A stretch of 64,000 nucleotides of DNA, taken from NCBI GenBank assembly GCA_963662605.1, contig OY759785.1, positions 1,674,001 to 1,738,000 of the forward strand, written 5' to 3'. This document shows, in pieces, positions 33,722-43,620 of this stretch (position 1 is the stretch's first letter; every line of letters starts with the position of its first letter). The DNA is from G963662605 sp963662605. GTDB lineage: Bacteria > Bacteroidota > Ignavibacteria > Ignavibacteriales > Ignavibacteriaceae. The position numbers were made by a program, and so were the translations under genes. The notes beneath the pieces are model-generated. The model saw only the letters and a list, made by a program, of their open reading frames with translations, was not told where the DNA came from and did not search any database.

Positions 33722-35038
33722 ATGATGACTGATTTGAATAAACTCCGCGAGGAGATTTTATTAAAGACTGCTGAATATTATAACGCCCGGTTTTCGAAAA
33801 AAGAATTCATTCCGGGTAAATCAAAAATTAACTATGCAGGCCGGGTGTTTGATGAACATGAGATGCAAAACGCTGTTGATGCTGTTCTGGATTTTTGGCT
33901 GACAGAAGGACGGTACTCAGAGTCTTTTTCTGAGATGATAGCTGACTTTTTAGGTGTTGAGAATGTTCTTTTAACTAATTCCGGATCATCTGCTAACCTA
34001 CTTGCATTTTCTGCGTTAACATCAAACAAATTAGGCAACAGACGGTTGAAACCCGGAGATGAGGTGATTTCAGTAGCCGCCGGATTTCCTTCAACAGTAA
34101 CACCGATTATCCAAGCAGGGTTGGTTCCCGTTTTTGTTGATGTTCAGATTCCAACATACAACATTGATGTTGAGATGGTTAAGCAGGCAATCACTCCCAA
34201 AACAAAATGTATCTTTCTCGCTCACACATTGGGAAATCCTTTTAACATTTCAGCAATAAAGCAGATTGCAGACGAATATAAACTCTGGCTTATTGAAGAT
34301 AACTGTGATGCCTTCGGCAGTGAGTATGATGGAAAAAAAACCGGGACTTTTGGGCACCTGTCCACTATTTCATTTTATCCTGCTCATCACATAACGACCG
34401 GCGAAGGCGGCGCTATCTGTACGAATGATCCGCAGTTGGCAATGATAGTGAGAGCCTTCAGGGATTGGGGGCGTGATTGTTATTGCGCCGGTGGAGAGAA
34501 TAATACCTGTGGTAAAAGATTCTCCCAAAAATTTGGGGAATTGCCTTCAGGATTTGATCATAAATATGTCTATTCGGAAATCGGATTTAATCTGAAGATG
34601 ACAGATATTCAAGCCGCCATAGGAGCCGCACAAATGGAAAAGCTCCCATCGTTTTGCAGGAGCAGAAGAGATAATTTTGCTAAATGGAAGACTGTTTTTG
34701 AGAAGTTTGATAAGTATTTTATCCTTCCTGAAGCTACCGAAAAAGCCAATCCATCTTGGTTCGCTTTTATCGTTACTTTAAGGGAAGGTGTACCATTTAC
34801 ACGTGATCAATTGACAACATTTCTGAATACACGATTTATCGAAACACGCAATTTATTTGCGGGCAACATGACAAAACAACCTGCCTTTATAAACGGAAAT
34901 TGGCGGATAGCTGCTCATTTGAAAAATACTGATTTTATTATGAATAATACTTTTTTCCTCGGCACCTATCCCGGTTTGCAGGAGGAAATGTTTTCTTATT
35001 CGGCAAGTGTTCTTGAAGAGTTCTTAAGTAAATATTAG
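33722..35038 (+). CDS. rfbH: CDP-4-keto-6-deoxyglucose 3-dehydrase (E1)
   Basis: 438 residues. A PLP fold in which the normal Schiff-base lysine is replaced by a histidine (SFYPAHH, H222), as in characterised E1 enzymes. The [2Fe-2S] cysteines are C195, C253, C255 and C263, all present. It removes the C3 hydroxyl by radical chemistry with electrons from the reductase encoded next. This residue pattern is diagnostic for the 3,6-dideoxyhexose pathway. The gene at 35067 follows 28 bases later. Confidence 0.94.
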   Translation: MMTDLNKLREEILLKTAEYYNARFSKKEFIPGKSKINYAGRVFDEHEMQNAVDAVLDFWLTEGRYSESFSEMIADFLGVENVLLTNSGSSANLLAFSALTSNKLGNRRLKPGDEVISVAAGFPSTVTPIIQAGLVPVFVDVQIPTYNIDVEMVKQAITPKTKCIFLAHTLGNPFNISAIKQIADEYKLWLIEDNCDAFGSEYDGKKTGTFGHLSTISFYPAHHITTGEGGAICTNDPQLAMIVRAFRDWGRDCYCAGGENNTCGKRFSQKFGELPSGFDHKYVYSEIGFNLKMTDIQAAIGAAQMEKLPSFCRSRRDNFAKWKTVFEKFDKYFILPEATEKANPSWFAFIVTLREGVPFTRDQLTTFLNTRFIETRNLFAGNMTKQPAFINGNWRIAAHLKNTDFIMNNTFFLGTYPGLQEEMFSYSASVLEEFLSKY

Positions 35039-35066
35039 AATTTTCTTTATTTCATTTTGATATCCC

Positions 35067-35765
35067 ATGTTGGCAAAAAAGTATAAATCAAAAATTGTAT
35101 CTATTGAGAACCATAACTCATCCGTCTATACTATCAGTTTTGAGTCTTTATCAAGACCGTTCAAGTATTATCCGGGGCAATTTTTACATTTAGCGCTCGA
35201 TGAAAATTACGATGGGGCGGGTGAATGGCCAGAATCAAGGTGTTTTTCCATGCGGAGTAATCCCGAAGAGCAAGTTCTCCGCATTACCTATTCCGTACAA
35301 GGAGATTTTACTAAGCGGATGGAACAGCAGCTTGAAGTCGGCAATGAGGTATGGTTAAAATTACCGTATGGGAATCTTTTTACACAATCTCACGGCAAAC
35401 AAAATACTGTTTTTATTGCCGGTGGTACGGGAATAACACCGCTTCTATCACTTTTTACACATTCATCGTTTAATGAATACGAAAACCCAAGAATATACCT
35501 TGGGTTTCGTTCTAAAGAGTACAATGTGTATAATGATGAACTTTCACAGATGAGACAACAAAGAGCGCTGAAAGAAGATATTCTTCTTGAGATTGTATAT
35601 GAAAATGAAAAGGGTGTTCTGAACATTGAAAACATTGTTGGCGAAAACAGTGAACATGTACCATATTTTATTTCCGGACCGCCAAAGATGATTAAGTTGT
35701 TCAAAAATGTATTGATGAACAACAATGTCCCAATAGAGAACATCTTGACTGATGATTGGGAATAA
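35067..35765 (+). CDS. E3-like flavin reductase lacking the ferredoxin domain
   Basis: 232 residues. It has the FAD-binding barrel (RCFSMRSNP, a variant of RxYS) and the NAD(P) domain (FIAGGTGITPLLSL, YFISGPPKMI). Classical E3 (AscD/RfbI/DdhD) is about 330 residues and begins with a plant-type [2Fe-2S] domain; that domain and its cysteines are absent. Location after rfbH implies it feeds electrons to E1, probably through a separate ferredoxin or directly to the Fe-S cluster. The coding frame is intact. Confidence 0.75.
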   Translation: MLAKKYKSKIVSIENHNSSVYTISFESLSRPFKYYPGQFLHLALDENYDGAGEWPESRCFSMRSNPEEQVLRITYSVQGDFTKRMEQQLEVGNEVWLKLPYGNLFTQSHGKQNTVFIAGGTGITPLLSLFTHSSFNEYENPRIYLGFRSKEYNVYNDELSQMRQQRALKEDILLEIVYENEKGVLNIENIVGENSEHVPYFISGPPKMIKLFKNVLMNNNVPIENILTDDWE

Positions 35766-35789
35766 GTTATATGGAAATGAATTAGCCTC

Positions 35790-36656
35790 ATGAAAACAAT
35801 TTTGCTAACTGGTATAAATGGCTTTCTTGGTAGTTCGCTTGCTAGAAAATTAAAAGAAAATTATCAAGTAATTGGACTTGAATACTCGCTTAAAAATTTA
35901 CACAGAATTGCCGATCTCAACTTGCAGGTGTATGCTACTGAACACGGAATTCCGGTTGAAATATTTTCCGATAATACAATTGATGTTGTTATTCATACGG
36001 CAACTTTTTATGGGCGAAGTAATGAGCCGGTAGAGAAAATATTTTCGGCAAACATGCTATTTCCGTTTCAACTTCTGGAGAATGCGATTTCCTCGGGATG
36101 CGGATTGTTTATTAACACCGATACGGTGCTTGATAGGTTTGTCAGTTCATACGCTCTGACAAAGCGGCATTTTCAGGAATGGCTCTGTTTTCGACAAAAT
36201 GAAATTCAATCTGTAAACATGCAGTTGGAACATTTCTATGGCCCCGGTGCATCGGAGACAAATTTCATATCGGCAATGATAACGAGGCTGCTTAACAATG
36301 AGTCGGTTATTCAATTAACCAAAGGAGAGCAGATACGCGACTTTGTTCACATTGATGATGTAGTTGCAGCTTTTATCACGGTGTTAGAGAATGCTGGAAA
36401 ACTAAAACAAACCTATTCAACATTTGAAGTTGCCTCAGGTGAATTAATTACTGTACGCGATCTGCTTACCTACCTTCAAAAAATTACGTCAAGCACCTCA
36501 AAATTAGATTTTGGCGCTTTGCCTTACCGGAAAAATGAACTGATGGTGTCAAATTCTTCGAACCATACGCTCCGTGCTTTAGGTTGGGAACCTCAAATAT
36601 CTATACGTCCGGGCTTGGCACAAATGGTTAACCTTATTAATTCTGAATTACAATGA
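35790..36656 (+). CDS. NAD-dependent epimerase/dehydratase, CDP-3,6-dideoxyhexose reductase type
   Basis: 288 residues, an extended SDR. NAD motif TGINGFLGSSLA, active site YALTK (YxxxK). It lies directly after the E1/E3 genes, where abequose synthase (RfbJ) or paratose synthase sits in enteric loci. It probably reduces C4 of CDP-4-keto-3,6-dideoxyglucose. Which stereoisomer results cannot be read from sequence. Its stop overlaps the next start by 4 bases (ATGA). Confidence 0.7.
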   Translation: MKTILLTGINGFLGSSLARKLKENYQVIGLEYSLKNLHRIADLNLQVYATEHGIPVEIFSDNTIDVVIHTATFYGRSNEPVEKIFSANMLFPFQLLENAISSGCGLFINTDTVLDRFVSSYALTKRHFQEWLCFRQNEIQSVNMQLEHFYGPGASETNFISAMITRLLNNESVIQLTKGEQIRDFVHIDDVVAAFITVLENAGKLKQTYSTFEVASGELITVRDLLTYLQKITSSTSKLDFGALPYRKNELMVSNSSNHTLRALGWEPQISIRPGLAQMVNLINSELQ

Positions 36657-37558
36657 AACAAGATATCCCTGTATTATTTATAACCTTCGCAAGAGCAGAT
36701 TATGCCAGAAGAACTTTTGATGCAATAAAAACTGCCAAGCCTAGATCACTTTATTTTTATTCAAACAAAGCACGATCCGAATATCCAAATGAAGTAGCTG
36801 CCAACGAGAAGATCAGAAACTTTACTGGTGAAATTGATTGGGAATGTAACGTCCATACTTTTTTTAGGGAGGAACACGTTGATGTTTATACGTCGCTTTG
36901 GGGTGCAATGGATTGGGTCTTTAACAATGAAGAACAGGCAATCGTGCTCGAAGAAGACTGCGTCCCCTCGATGGCATTTTTTGACTATTGCGCAAAATTA
37001 CTTCCTCTTTATAAAAACGATCAACGCATCTGGGTTTTAAGCGGCAACAATATTATCGAAGGTTATAACCCTCATAACTATGATTATTTTTTCAGTTATT
37101 TCCCATTCCTTTACGGGTGGGCATCGTGGCGCGATCGCTGGCAAAAAATATATCGTGACCGGTTGCCGTACGAAAAAATCAAAGAGTATAAACTATTTAA
37201 TCACATCTATGTACTACCTAAGGCTGTCAAGCAGGCCTTAGCCTTTACGAAAAAAATTATTGATACTCCGGCATGGGACTATCGCTTTCAAATGACAATG
37301 AAATGCCACGGTGGCCTGGGTGTGATACCTCGGGTAAATCTAGTATCCAATATCGGATTATCCGGAGTGCATAATAAAAGTAAAGGCAGTATCTTCCACA
37401 ATCGGGCACTCCCTGATTTTGAGGAGTATAGCATAGATAATCCTCCGCCATTTATCATGTCTGATTTTGGCTATACGCAAAAATACTTTGACAAATATTA
37501 TTTGCGGAAAAGGAAATTTCTTTATCGCCTGAGGCGTAAAGTTGCGAATTCACTTTAA
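36653..37558 (+). CDS. HlpA-like glycosyltransferase
   Basis: 301 residues. GT-A-like nucleotide-sugar fold with an acidic metal motif (VLEEDCVPS) and a YGWASWRDRWQ signature seen in the HlpA/nucleotide-diphospho-sugar transferase group. Overlap (ATGA) with the dideoxyhexose reductase suggests it adds the dideoxyhexose. Donor and linkage are inference. No membrane segment. Confidence 0.65.
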   Translation: MKQDIPVLFITFARADYARRTFDAIKTAKPRSLYFYSNKARSEYPNEVAANEKIRNFTGEIDWECNVHTFFREEHVDVYTSLWGAMDWVFNNEEQAIVLEEDCVPSMAFFDYCAKLLPLYKNDQRIWVLSGNNIIEGYNPHNYDYFFSYFPFLYGWASWRDRWQKIYRDRLPYEKIKEYKLFNHIYVLPKAVKQALAFTKKIIDTPAWDYRFQMTMKCHGGLGVIPRVNLVSNIGLSGVHNKSKGSIFHNRALPDFEEYSIDNPPPFIMSDFGYTQKYFDKYYLRKRKFLYRLRRKVANSL

Positions 37559-37575
37559 CATTTTTTTACTATCAC

Positions 37576-38607
37576 ATGAATAAAAAGCTTAAAAATACAA
37601 TTCCCACTCCGTTATTTAATCTCGCGAGGACAGCATACATCTTTTTTAACAAAATGAAGATTAGGCGGAGGTTTAAAAAGACGTATGCTTCGGACATGAG
37701 TCGGTATTTAAAATATTCAAGAACTATGGGATTAAACACAAGTGATAAACTAATTGCTTCCATTGTCCTTCAATATCATGTTATTGAAAAGGGGCTGACT
37801 ATGCCGGAAAGCAAGCTGGGATTTGGCAAAGAACGAGTCGTTGCATTATGCAAGTCTTGCCTTGAGTTTGTCTATGCGTATGGGAGTGAAGACATGCAGC
37901 TTCGGCACGCAATCGGAGTTATTCTTGAATACGAAGATTTTCATAATGCTAACAATTATCGGTTATCTGAGGAAGTACAACAGTCTATTCATAAAGTTAA
38001 AGCACTAAACATTAAAGAAGTGAAACAATCACTTCAAAAATCATTATCCGAAGAAGAATATTTTCGATTCAACAACAGTTCGTTTCCTGAATTCTCTAAT
38101 TCAAGATACAGTGTCAGAAACTATTCTGATGTCGAAATCCCGTTGCCGGTCATTAATCAAGCTTTGGAATTGGCCAGGAATACTCCCTCCGCATGTAATC
38201 GGCAATGCTGGCGTACATATGTTTTTGAAGACAAAAAGCAGATGGCGCAGATTTTAGAAGCACAAGGTGGGAATCGGGGTTTCGGGCATCTCGTAAATAA
38301 GCTTATCGTTATAGCTGGAGAACTTGGAGCGTTTAGCTATACGAATGAGCGAAATCAGGTATTTATTGATGGTGGAATATACGCCATGAATTTGCTGTAC
38401 GCGCTTCATCATCAAAAAATTGCCACGTGTATTATGAATTGCAGTTTTGATTTTGATAAAGAATTAATGATAAAAACCATGTGCGGAGTGAAAGAATCCG
38501 AAGTCCTCATTGCGATGATAGCGTGTGGATATCCTGTCCCGGAATTTAAAATCGCAAATTCACCGCGCTATCCTCTGTCAAAAACCAATAAAACTTCATT
38601 GAACTGA
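37576..38607 (+). CDS. Nitroreductase-family protein with N-terminal extension
   Basis: 343 residues. The C-terminal half is a nitroreductase fold (SRYSVRNYSD at the FMN site, NTPSACNRQ, then IATCIMNCS). The first 170 residues form a basic, mostly helical extension. Such proteins occur beside polysaccharide pyruvyl transferases, as here (the next gene starts 7 bases later), but their reaction in glycan synthesis is unknown. Confidence 0.7.
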   Translation: MNKKLKNTIPTPLFNLARTAYIFFNKMKIRRRFKKTYASDMSRYLKYSRTMGLNTSDKLIASIVLQYHVIEKGLTMPESKLGFGKERVVALCKSCLEFVYAYGSEDMQLRHAIGVILEYEDFHNANNYRLSEEVQQSIHKVKALNIKEVKQSLQKSLSEEEYFRFNNSSFPEFSNSRYSVRNYSDVEIPLPVINQALELARNTPSACNRQCWRTYVFEDKKQMAQILEAQGGNRGFGHLVNKLIVIAGELGAFSYTNERNQVFIDGGIYAMNLLYALHHQKIATCIMNCSFDFDKELMIKTMCGVKESEVLIAMIACGYPVPEFKIANSPRYPLSKTNKTSLN

Positions 38608-38614
38608 GATTCTT

Positions 38615-39847
38615 ATGAAGATAGGTATACTCACATATCATGCTGCATATAACTTCGGGGCAAATCTTCAAGCTTTGTCAACTTTTAGGTACCTGAAAAG
38701 AGCAGGTCATGAACCAATCATGATTGATTTTTCACCTAAAGAATTGGAGGAGGCTTTTGATAAGTCGGTACCGGTAGAACAAGCTAATGCCCACAAACAT
38801 TATTTACACTACAATTTTGTATTAACAGGCCGGTGTAGAAATGCGTCGGAAGTTGCTGCGGAAATCGAAAACAACAATATTGAGGCTGTTATTATTGGGA
38901 GTGATGCAGTAGTGCAGCATTATCCTTTTATTGCCCGTCTGAGCATGAACCCCTCAAAGAAATCGGGATTATCATTTCGCCTTGACCCTGTTAAATATGA
39001 AACAAATTTCCCAAATCCATTTTGGGGTGAGTTTATTGGGCATCTGAAAAAGAAAATTAAAGTTGCGATGATGTCTGTTTCTTGCCAAAACACTGATTAT
39101 AAAATGATAACGAGCAGGGAAAAGTCGGCAATTTATGCAATGATTAAAAAAGTCAGTTACATTTCAGTTCGCGACAAACGTACTCGTGAATTGTTTAGCC
39201 GCGTGTCAAGGGGTGCCATCTTTCCTTCTATCACTCCCGACCCGGTGTTCGCATTTAATGATAATGTTCTGTCAATGCCGAGCAAGGAAGAGATACAGAA
39301 AAAATTTGGATTGCCGAAGCGTTATATTCTGCTGAGCTTTAATTCATCTAATACCGTATCTCGTCAGTGGATTTCCTCTTTTGAACAACACGCAAAAAAA
39401 GAAGGGTTTTCCTGTGCCGCACTTGCTATGCCAGGAGGTGTTAAATTTGAAAATGATCTCCCTTATAAAATTGATGTACCATTGGATCCTCTTGACTGGT
39501 ATTGTCTTATAAAATATTCTTCCGGATATGTTGGTGAAAAAATGCATCCGATTATTGTGGCATTACATAATAACGTGCCGTTTTTCTGCTTTGATCATTA
39601 TGGCATTTTGCGAAGCAAGGTATTTCTCAACCAGAAAGCCAGTAAAATCCACCATATTCTTGGCGCAGCAAATTTACTGAATAATCGGTTACAGATAGCG
39701 CGTAAATTGACATACAAACAACCTGACCCCAGAGATATTTTCATTAAGTTAATAAGTTTCGATAAAGAAGCGTGCGCTGAATTTTCGCTTAAAATGCTTT
39801 ATAATTATAAAGTAATGATGAAGACAATGTTAACTGCTTTGCAGTAA
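38615..39847 (+). CDS. Polysaccharide pyruvyl transferase-family protein
   Basis: 410 residues of the CsaB/WcaK type. The start (MKIGILTYHAAYNFGANLQAL) and the VIIGSDAVV, SVRDKRT and VGEKMHP segments are characteristic. It would add a pyruvate ketal to sugars, using phosphoenolpyruvate, which gives negative charge. It follows the nitroreductase gene by 7 bases and belongs to the same module. Confidence 0.8.
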   Translation: MKIGILTYHAAYNFGANLQALSTFRYLKRAGHEPIMIDFSPKELEEAFDKSVPVEQANAHKHYLHYNFVLTGRCRNASEVAAEIENNNIEAVIIGSDAVVQHYPFIARLSMNPSKKSGLSFRLDPVKYETNFPNPFWGEFIGHLKKKIKVAMMSVSCQNTDYKMITSREKSAIYAMIKKVSYISVRDKRTRELFSRVSRGAIFPSITPDPVFAFNDNVLSMPSKEEIQKKFGLPKRYILLSFNSSNTVSRQWISSFEQHAKKEGFSCAALAMPGGVKFENDLPYKIDVPLDPLDWYCLIKYSSGYVGEKMHPIIVALHNNVPFFCFDHYGILRSKVFLNQKASKIHHILGAANLLNNRLQIARKLTYKQPDPRDIFIKLISFDKEACAEFSLKMLYNYKVMMKTMLTALQ

Positions 39848-39896
39848 AAATGTTTTTTGTCAAAATTAAAAATTTATATGAGTTGATCAGAAAACA

Positions 39897-40955
39897 ATGA
39901 TATTGTATATCCCGCAAAATATTGATCCTTTTAATACACATCTGAAAAATTTAGTTGAAGCTTATAGAGAAGCAGGTGTTACGGTAGTCGTCGGATATTC
40001 GTCGTTTGAGGACGAACAATTTATCCCGGATGTTTTCCATGTCCATTTTTTAGAAGGATTATTGAAGCATATCGATTACAACATTGATAGATTGTTCGCA
40101 AAATTTGATTTATTCAAGAGAAATAGGGTAACATTTATCTACACGGCGCACGATACTAAGCCGCACGGCGCTGTAACTGCAATTGATTTTTCTTCGGTGT
40201 TTCAGCGGTACTTGACGTATGTAGATATAATTGTGCATCACGGGAAAGCTTCCATTGATATACTGAAACAAGCATATCCCGTACTTCAGAATAAACGGCA
40301 CATCGTCTGTCATCATGGGGATTATTTGAAAGACATGAGTTCATTTTCCGAAACGCAGTCTGCAGCCAGAAAAAAGTTAGGACTTCCATTACATAGAAAA
40401 ATCGTATTTGTTTTTGGGCAATTGCAATACAAAAACACCTCGTTTGCTGAAGAAGTATTTGCAAAAGTTTATAAAAAAGAGAAAAACGCTGTTCTCTTAT
40501 TCGCGGGTGTATCACCAATTTTCCCTTATAATAAATTAAACAAAGTTTACTACGCAATTAATAACACAATATTTAATCGCTTTCGGCGAAAAATTCTAAA
40601 AATACATAAAAGATTTTCTCAGTACGAGACCTATTTGTTGTTTATTGCTGCTGATGTTGTTTTTTTGCCTCATAAATGGGGATTGACTTCAGGTCTCATC
40701 GCCATGTCTGCTACGCTATGCAGGCCATTTGTATATCCTCAAATTGGAGTATTTGAAGAACAGGCGGAGCATTGTTTCGCTGAAAAATACACATGTAATG
40801 ATCCTTCCGAAGCCTCAGAGTCTATTTGCAAAATATTATCCTCAAAAGATAAATCGTTTTCAAATGAACAGTGGTTGGCAAATAACAACTGGCAGCTTCA
40901 TGTTCAAAAGGTACTTCGCGCTCTTGCGATGCCCAATGAATACTCTTTAAAATAA
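39897..40955 (+). CDS. Glycosyltransferase, GT4-like
   Basis: 352 residues with a GT-B-like layout. An N-terminal acceptor domain (DVFHVHFLEGLL, YTAHDTKPHG) is followed by a donor domain (KIVFVFGQLQYKNTSFAEEVF, then VVFLPHKWGLTSG). The usual E-x7-E is unclear, so the subfamily is uncertain. It probably adds one sugar of the repeat unit on the cytoplasmic face. Confidence 0.65.
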   Translation: MILYIPQNIDPFNTHLKNLVEAYREAGVTVVVGYSSFEDEQFIPDVFHVHFLEGLLKHIDYNIDRLFAKFDLFKRNRVTFIYTAHDTKPHGAVTAIDFSSVFQRYLTYVDIIVHHGKASIDILKQAYPVLQNKRHIVCHHGDYLKDMSSFSETQSAARKKLGLPLHRKIVFVFGQLQYKNTSFAEEVFAKVYKKEKNAVLLFAGVSPIFPYNKLNKVYYAINNTIFNRFRRKILKIHKRFSQYETYLLFIAADVVFLPHKWGLTSGLIAMSATLCRPFVYPQIGVFEEQAEHCFAEKYTCNDPSEASESICKILSSKDKSFSNEQWLANNNWQLHVQKVLRALAMPNEYSLK

Positions 40956-41003
40956 CATTGTAGTTCTAAATTGTATGTTCAGATACATTATTGAAAAAGT
41001 TAC

Positions 41004-42272
41004 ATGCTAATAAAAACTAAGTTTCAATTACAAGATCTGTCGATTTTTTTGACAGTAGCGTCATCGACCTTATATATTGTGTTCCGAAACCTCCCTGTGT
41101 ATTTGGGTACATTTGCATTCCTGTATGCGCCTATTACGCTATTTATTTTGATTCTTATCCAGCCCCGGGCTTTTATTACCGGGCCAATGAAAGCGTTGAT
41201 GATATATGGTATCGTAATGGTCGGCGTGTTTCAGCATACGTTATGGCGGTTTATGAGCCCATGGAATTTGGACAATGTTTACTGGGAATTTTATAACCTT
41301 CTTGTTATGACACTCATTTTAACTTATTATATAAAAGTTAAATCCTACTATAAATTCGCCTTGATGAGCAAATGGGCAGTCTTGTTTACTTTTGTCACCT
41401 TAATTACCACTAATGTTGCGTTGTTCTTCAATTCAGAATTAGTCCGTCAGTCCGCAAGTACTGCTCTCTTTTCTCCGCTTCAGGCAAAACTGTATCAGTA
41501 TTCCGGTGCCTTCAGTTATAGCTACGCCCAAGCTCTGGTTTGTCTTATACCTATTTTGTTTTATTATATAAAAAGTAATAAAGGCGCGGCTTTTTCGAAA
41601 AAAATACTAATTACGGCACTCATTTTGTTGATAATAACAGAAATACGGTCACAGGTATTTGCCAATATACTTGTGACACTCATCATTACCATCCTTTCAT
41701 CTTTGAGTATAAAAAGCCAGCGTAAATCATTTATTATTGTAATGCTTATAGGGTTTGTTTTTGTGTCTATACCAAGCTCAGCATATTCCGATTTCTTTTA
41801 TTCCATGAGCAAGTATGCAGATCCCGGATCGGAACTTGAATATAAACTAAGAGATTTTTCATCCTATATTGACAATCCCGACATCAGCAACGAAACAGGA
41901 GCCAGTGTTCGAGCCGAACGTTTCCCTATGCTGTTTGATACATTCTTAAGTTATCCCTTTACTGGTTTTGCATCAGTTCAGGCAAATCATAGCATTGATG
42001 GCGGCGCCCATCTATATTTCTTAAACAAACTTGCATTATATGGCATTTTTGGCTTTATCTTTTTTATCTATGTAATATTCAGAATACTACTGAGTATAGC
42101 AAAGTTGTTTGCGCCGACTTTCAGGTTTTACTATCTATTATCAATCCTTGCCTTTGTTTTCTTAGGCTCCATGAAAGCGGTTGGGGGAAGAGAGGTATGG
42201 CTGTTTCTCTTCGTAGTAATTCCGGGCATGTATTTTTGGCCGTTGCTCGAAAAAGAAAAAAGAGATAGTTAA
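41004..42272 (+). CDS. Wzy-type O-antigen/polysaccharide polymerase
   Basis: 422 residues, about 10-12 hydrophobic segments with a longer periplasmic loop around residues 255-330 (DFFYSMSKYADPGSELEYK ...RAERFPMLFDTFL), the shape of Wzy/WaaL enzymes. It would join repeat units flipped by Wzx. The sequence is too diverged to tell ligase from polymerase. The lack of another candidate favours polymerase. Confidence 0.65.
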   Translation: MLIKTKFQLQDLSIFLTVASSTLYIVFRNLPVYLGTFAFLYAPITLFILILIQPRAFITGPMKALMIYGIVMVGVFQHTLWRFMSPWNLDNVYWEFYNLLVMTLILTYYIKVKSYYKFALMSKWAVLFTFVTLITTNVALFFNSELVRQSASTALFSPLQAKLYQYSGAFSYSYAQALVCLIPILFYYIKSNKGAAFSKKILITALILLIITEIRSQVFANILVTLIITILSSLSIKSQRKSFIIVMLIGFVFVSIPSSAYSDFFYSMSKYADPGSELEYKLRDFSSYIDNPDISNETGASVRAERFPMLFDTFLSYPFTGFASVQANHSIDGGAHLYFLNKLALYGIFGFIFFIYVIFRILLSIAKLFAPTFRFYYLLSILAFVFLGSMKAVGGREVWLFLFVVIPGMYFWPLLEKEKRDS

Positions 42273-42364
42273 AAAACTTAAGTACAAAAAATAGAATTAA
42301 GAAGAATTAATTTGCCCAAATTACTGATACGATATATTGTGTATATATTTTGCACAGTTTATTT

Positions 42365-43540
42365 ATGAAAAAAATTCTATTTGTAAACCATACGTCCGGG
42401 TGGGGTGGTCCTGCTAACAGTTTGATCAGGCTGATAAATGAGTTGGATCAGTCGAAATACAGTATTAAAGTTTTATTGCTTAAACCGTCCAATATTGCAG
42501 ATAAACTGAAGGAAAACGGGATAGACTACTGTTTGGCTGAATCTCGATTTTACTTGAAATATTATCGGTTTTTTCCACATAGTGAAGCCGGGTACATCAA
42601 GTGGTATCAAATCCATTATTTAATAATGCTTGGTGTTCTTTGGCTGTTGTCACGGTACATATTTGCCGAACGGGAACTCCGGCGCCATGATTATGATATT
42701 GTACACTTAAATTCATCAGTGCTGACTGATTGGCTGGCACCATCAAAGGCAAGGGGGAAGGTGATCATCCATATCCGGGAGCCGTTCCGGAAAGGCTGGG
42801 TAGATCCCCTACATTACTTTTTTAGGTCAAGAATAAAAAAATACGCCGATCAGATAATTGCCATAAGTCACGATAATGCAAGTCGCTTGAATCTGCTGTC
42901 CCGCACCAAGGTGATATATGATTTTTGGAGAGCCCCGGACATTCCGGTTCAAGACACAACCTATGCATCAAAGAAAATCTTGTATTTAGGCGGGTCGAGC
43001 ACAAGTAAAGGATTTTATACCGTGGTTGATGCTCTGGAGTATCTGGACAAAGATGTACAGATATACTATTGCGGGCATTATGCAACTGAATGGAAGACCG
43101 GAAAAATATTGGTTGACGTAATGCGGTGGATTATAGGTTACGGCCGTAAGAGAGAGAAAGCCATTCAAAAGATACATGCAAATCCGAATGCTAAACTGAT
43201 CGGCCTCATATATAATGTGGGTGAGTATTTATCAGAAGTGTGCTGCCTTATTTCTCCCTTTACGGTTCCCCATTTTTCGTGCCCTGTATTTGAATCATAT
43301 TTGTTCGCAAAACCTGCTATTGGCTCAGATGTTGCGGGTATGGAAGAGATTATATGGCAGCGTCAAACAGGCCTGATATTTAAAAGAAAAAGCGCTCTTG
43401 AACTTGCACAAGCAATTAATGAATTAACCTCACATCCTGAAATTGCCAAACAATACGGACAAGAAGGTTATAAAGTTGCTATTGAAAGGTTCTCACCAAA
43501 AAATATTGCTAAGTTTGAATCTATATACGATTCACTTTGA
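42365..43540 (+). CDS. Glycosyltransferase GT4, first of a tandem pair
   Basis: 391 residues. Start MKKILFVNHTSGWGGP chosen at the ATG 42365 because the paralogue begins the same way; a TTG at 42350 is in frame. Donor domain motifs LYLGGSSTSKGF and GMEEII with the E-x7-E-type region are present. The next gene is a close paralogue of the same length (period 1256 bp). It adds one residue of the repeat unit; the sugar is unknown. Confidence 0.82.
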   Translation: MKKILFVNHTSGWGGPANSLIRLINELDQSKYSIKVLLLKPSNIADKLKENGIDYCLAESRFYLKYYRFFPHSEAGYIKWYQIHYLIMLGVLWLLSRYIFAERELRRHDYDIVHLNSSVLTDWLAPSKARGKVIIHIREPFRKGWVDPLHYFFRSRIKKYADQIIAISHDNASRLNLLSRTKVIYDFWRAPDIPVQDTTYASKKILYLGGSSTSKGFYTVVDALEYLDKDVQIYYCGHYATEWKTGKILVDVMRWIIGYGRKREKAIQKIHANPNAKLIGLIYNVGEYLSEVCCLISPFTVPHFSCPVFESYLFAKPAIGSDVAGMEEIIWQRQTGLIFKRKSALELAQAINELTSHPEIAKQYGQEGYKVAIERFSPKNIAKFESIYDSL

Positions 43541-43620
43541 CCATTTCTCCATTACGATTCGAAACCTCTGTTTGTCTTTAAGTATATTGCCGTTTTAGAT
43601 ACATTGATTATTGTACTATT

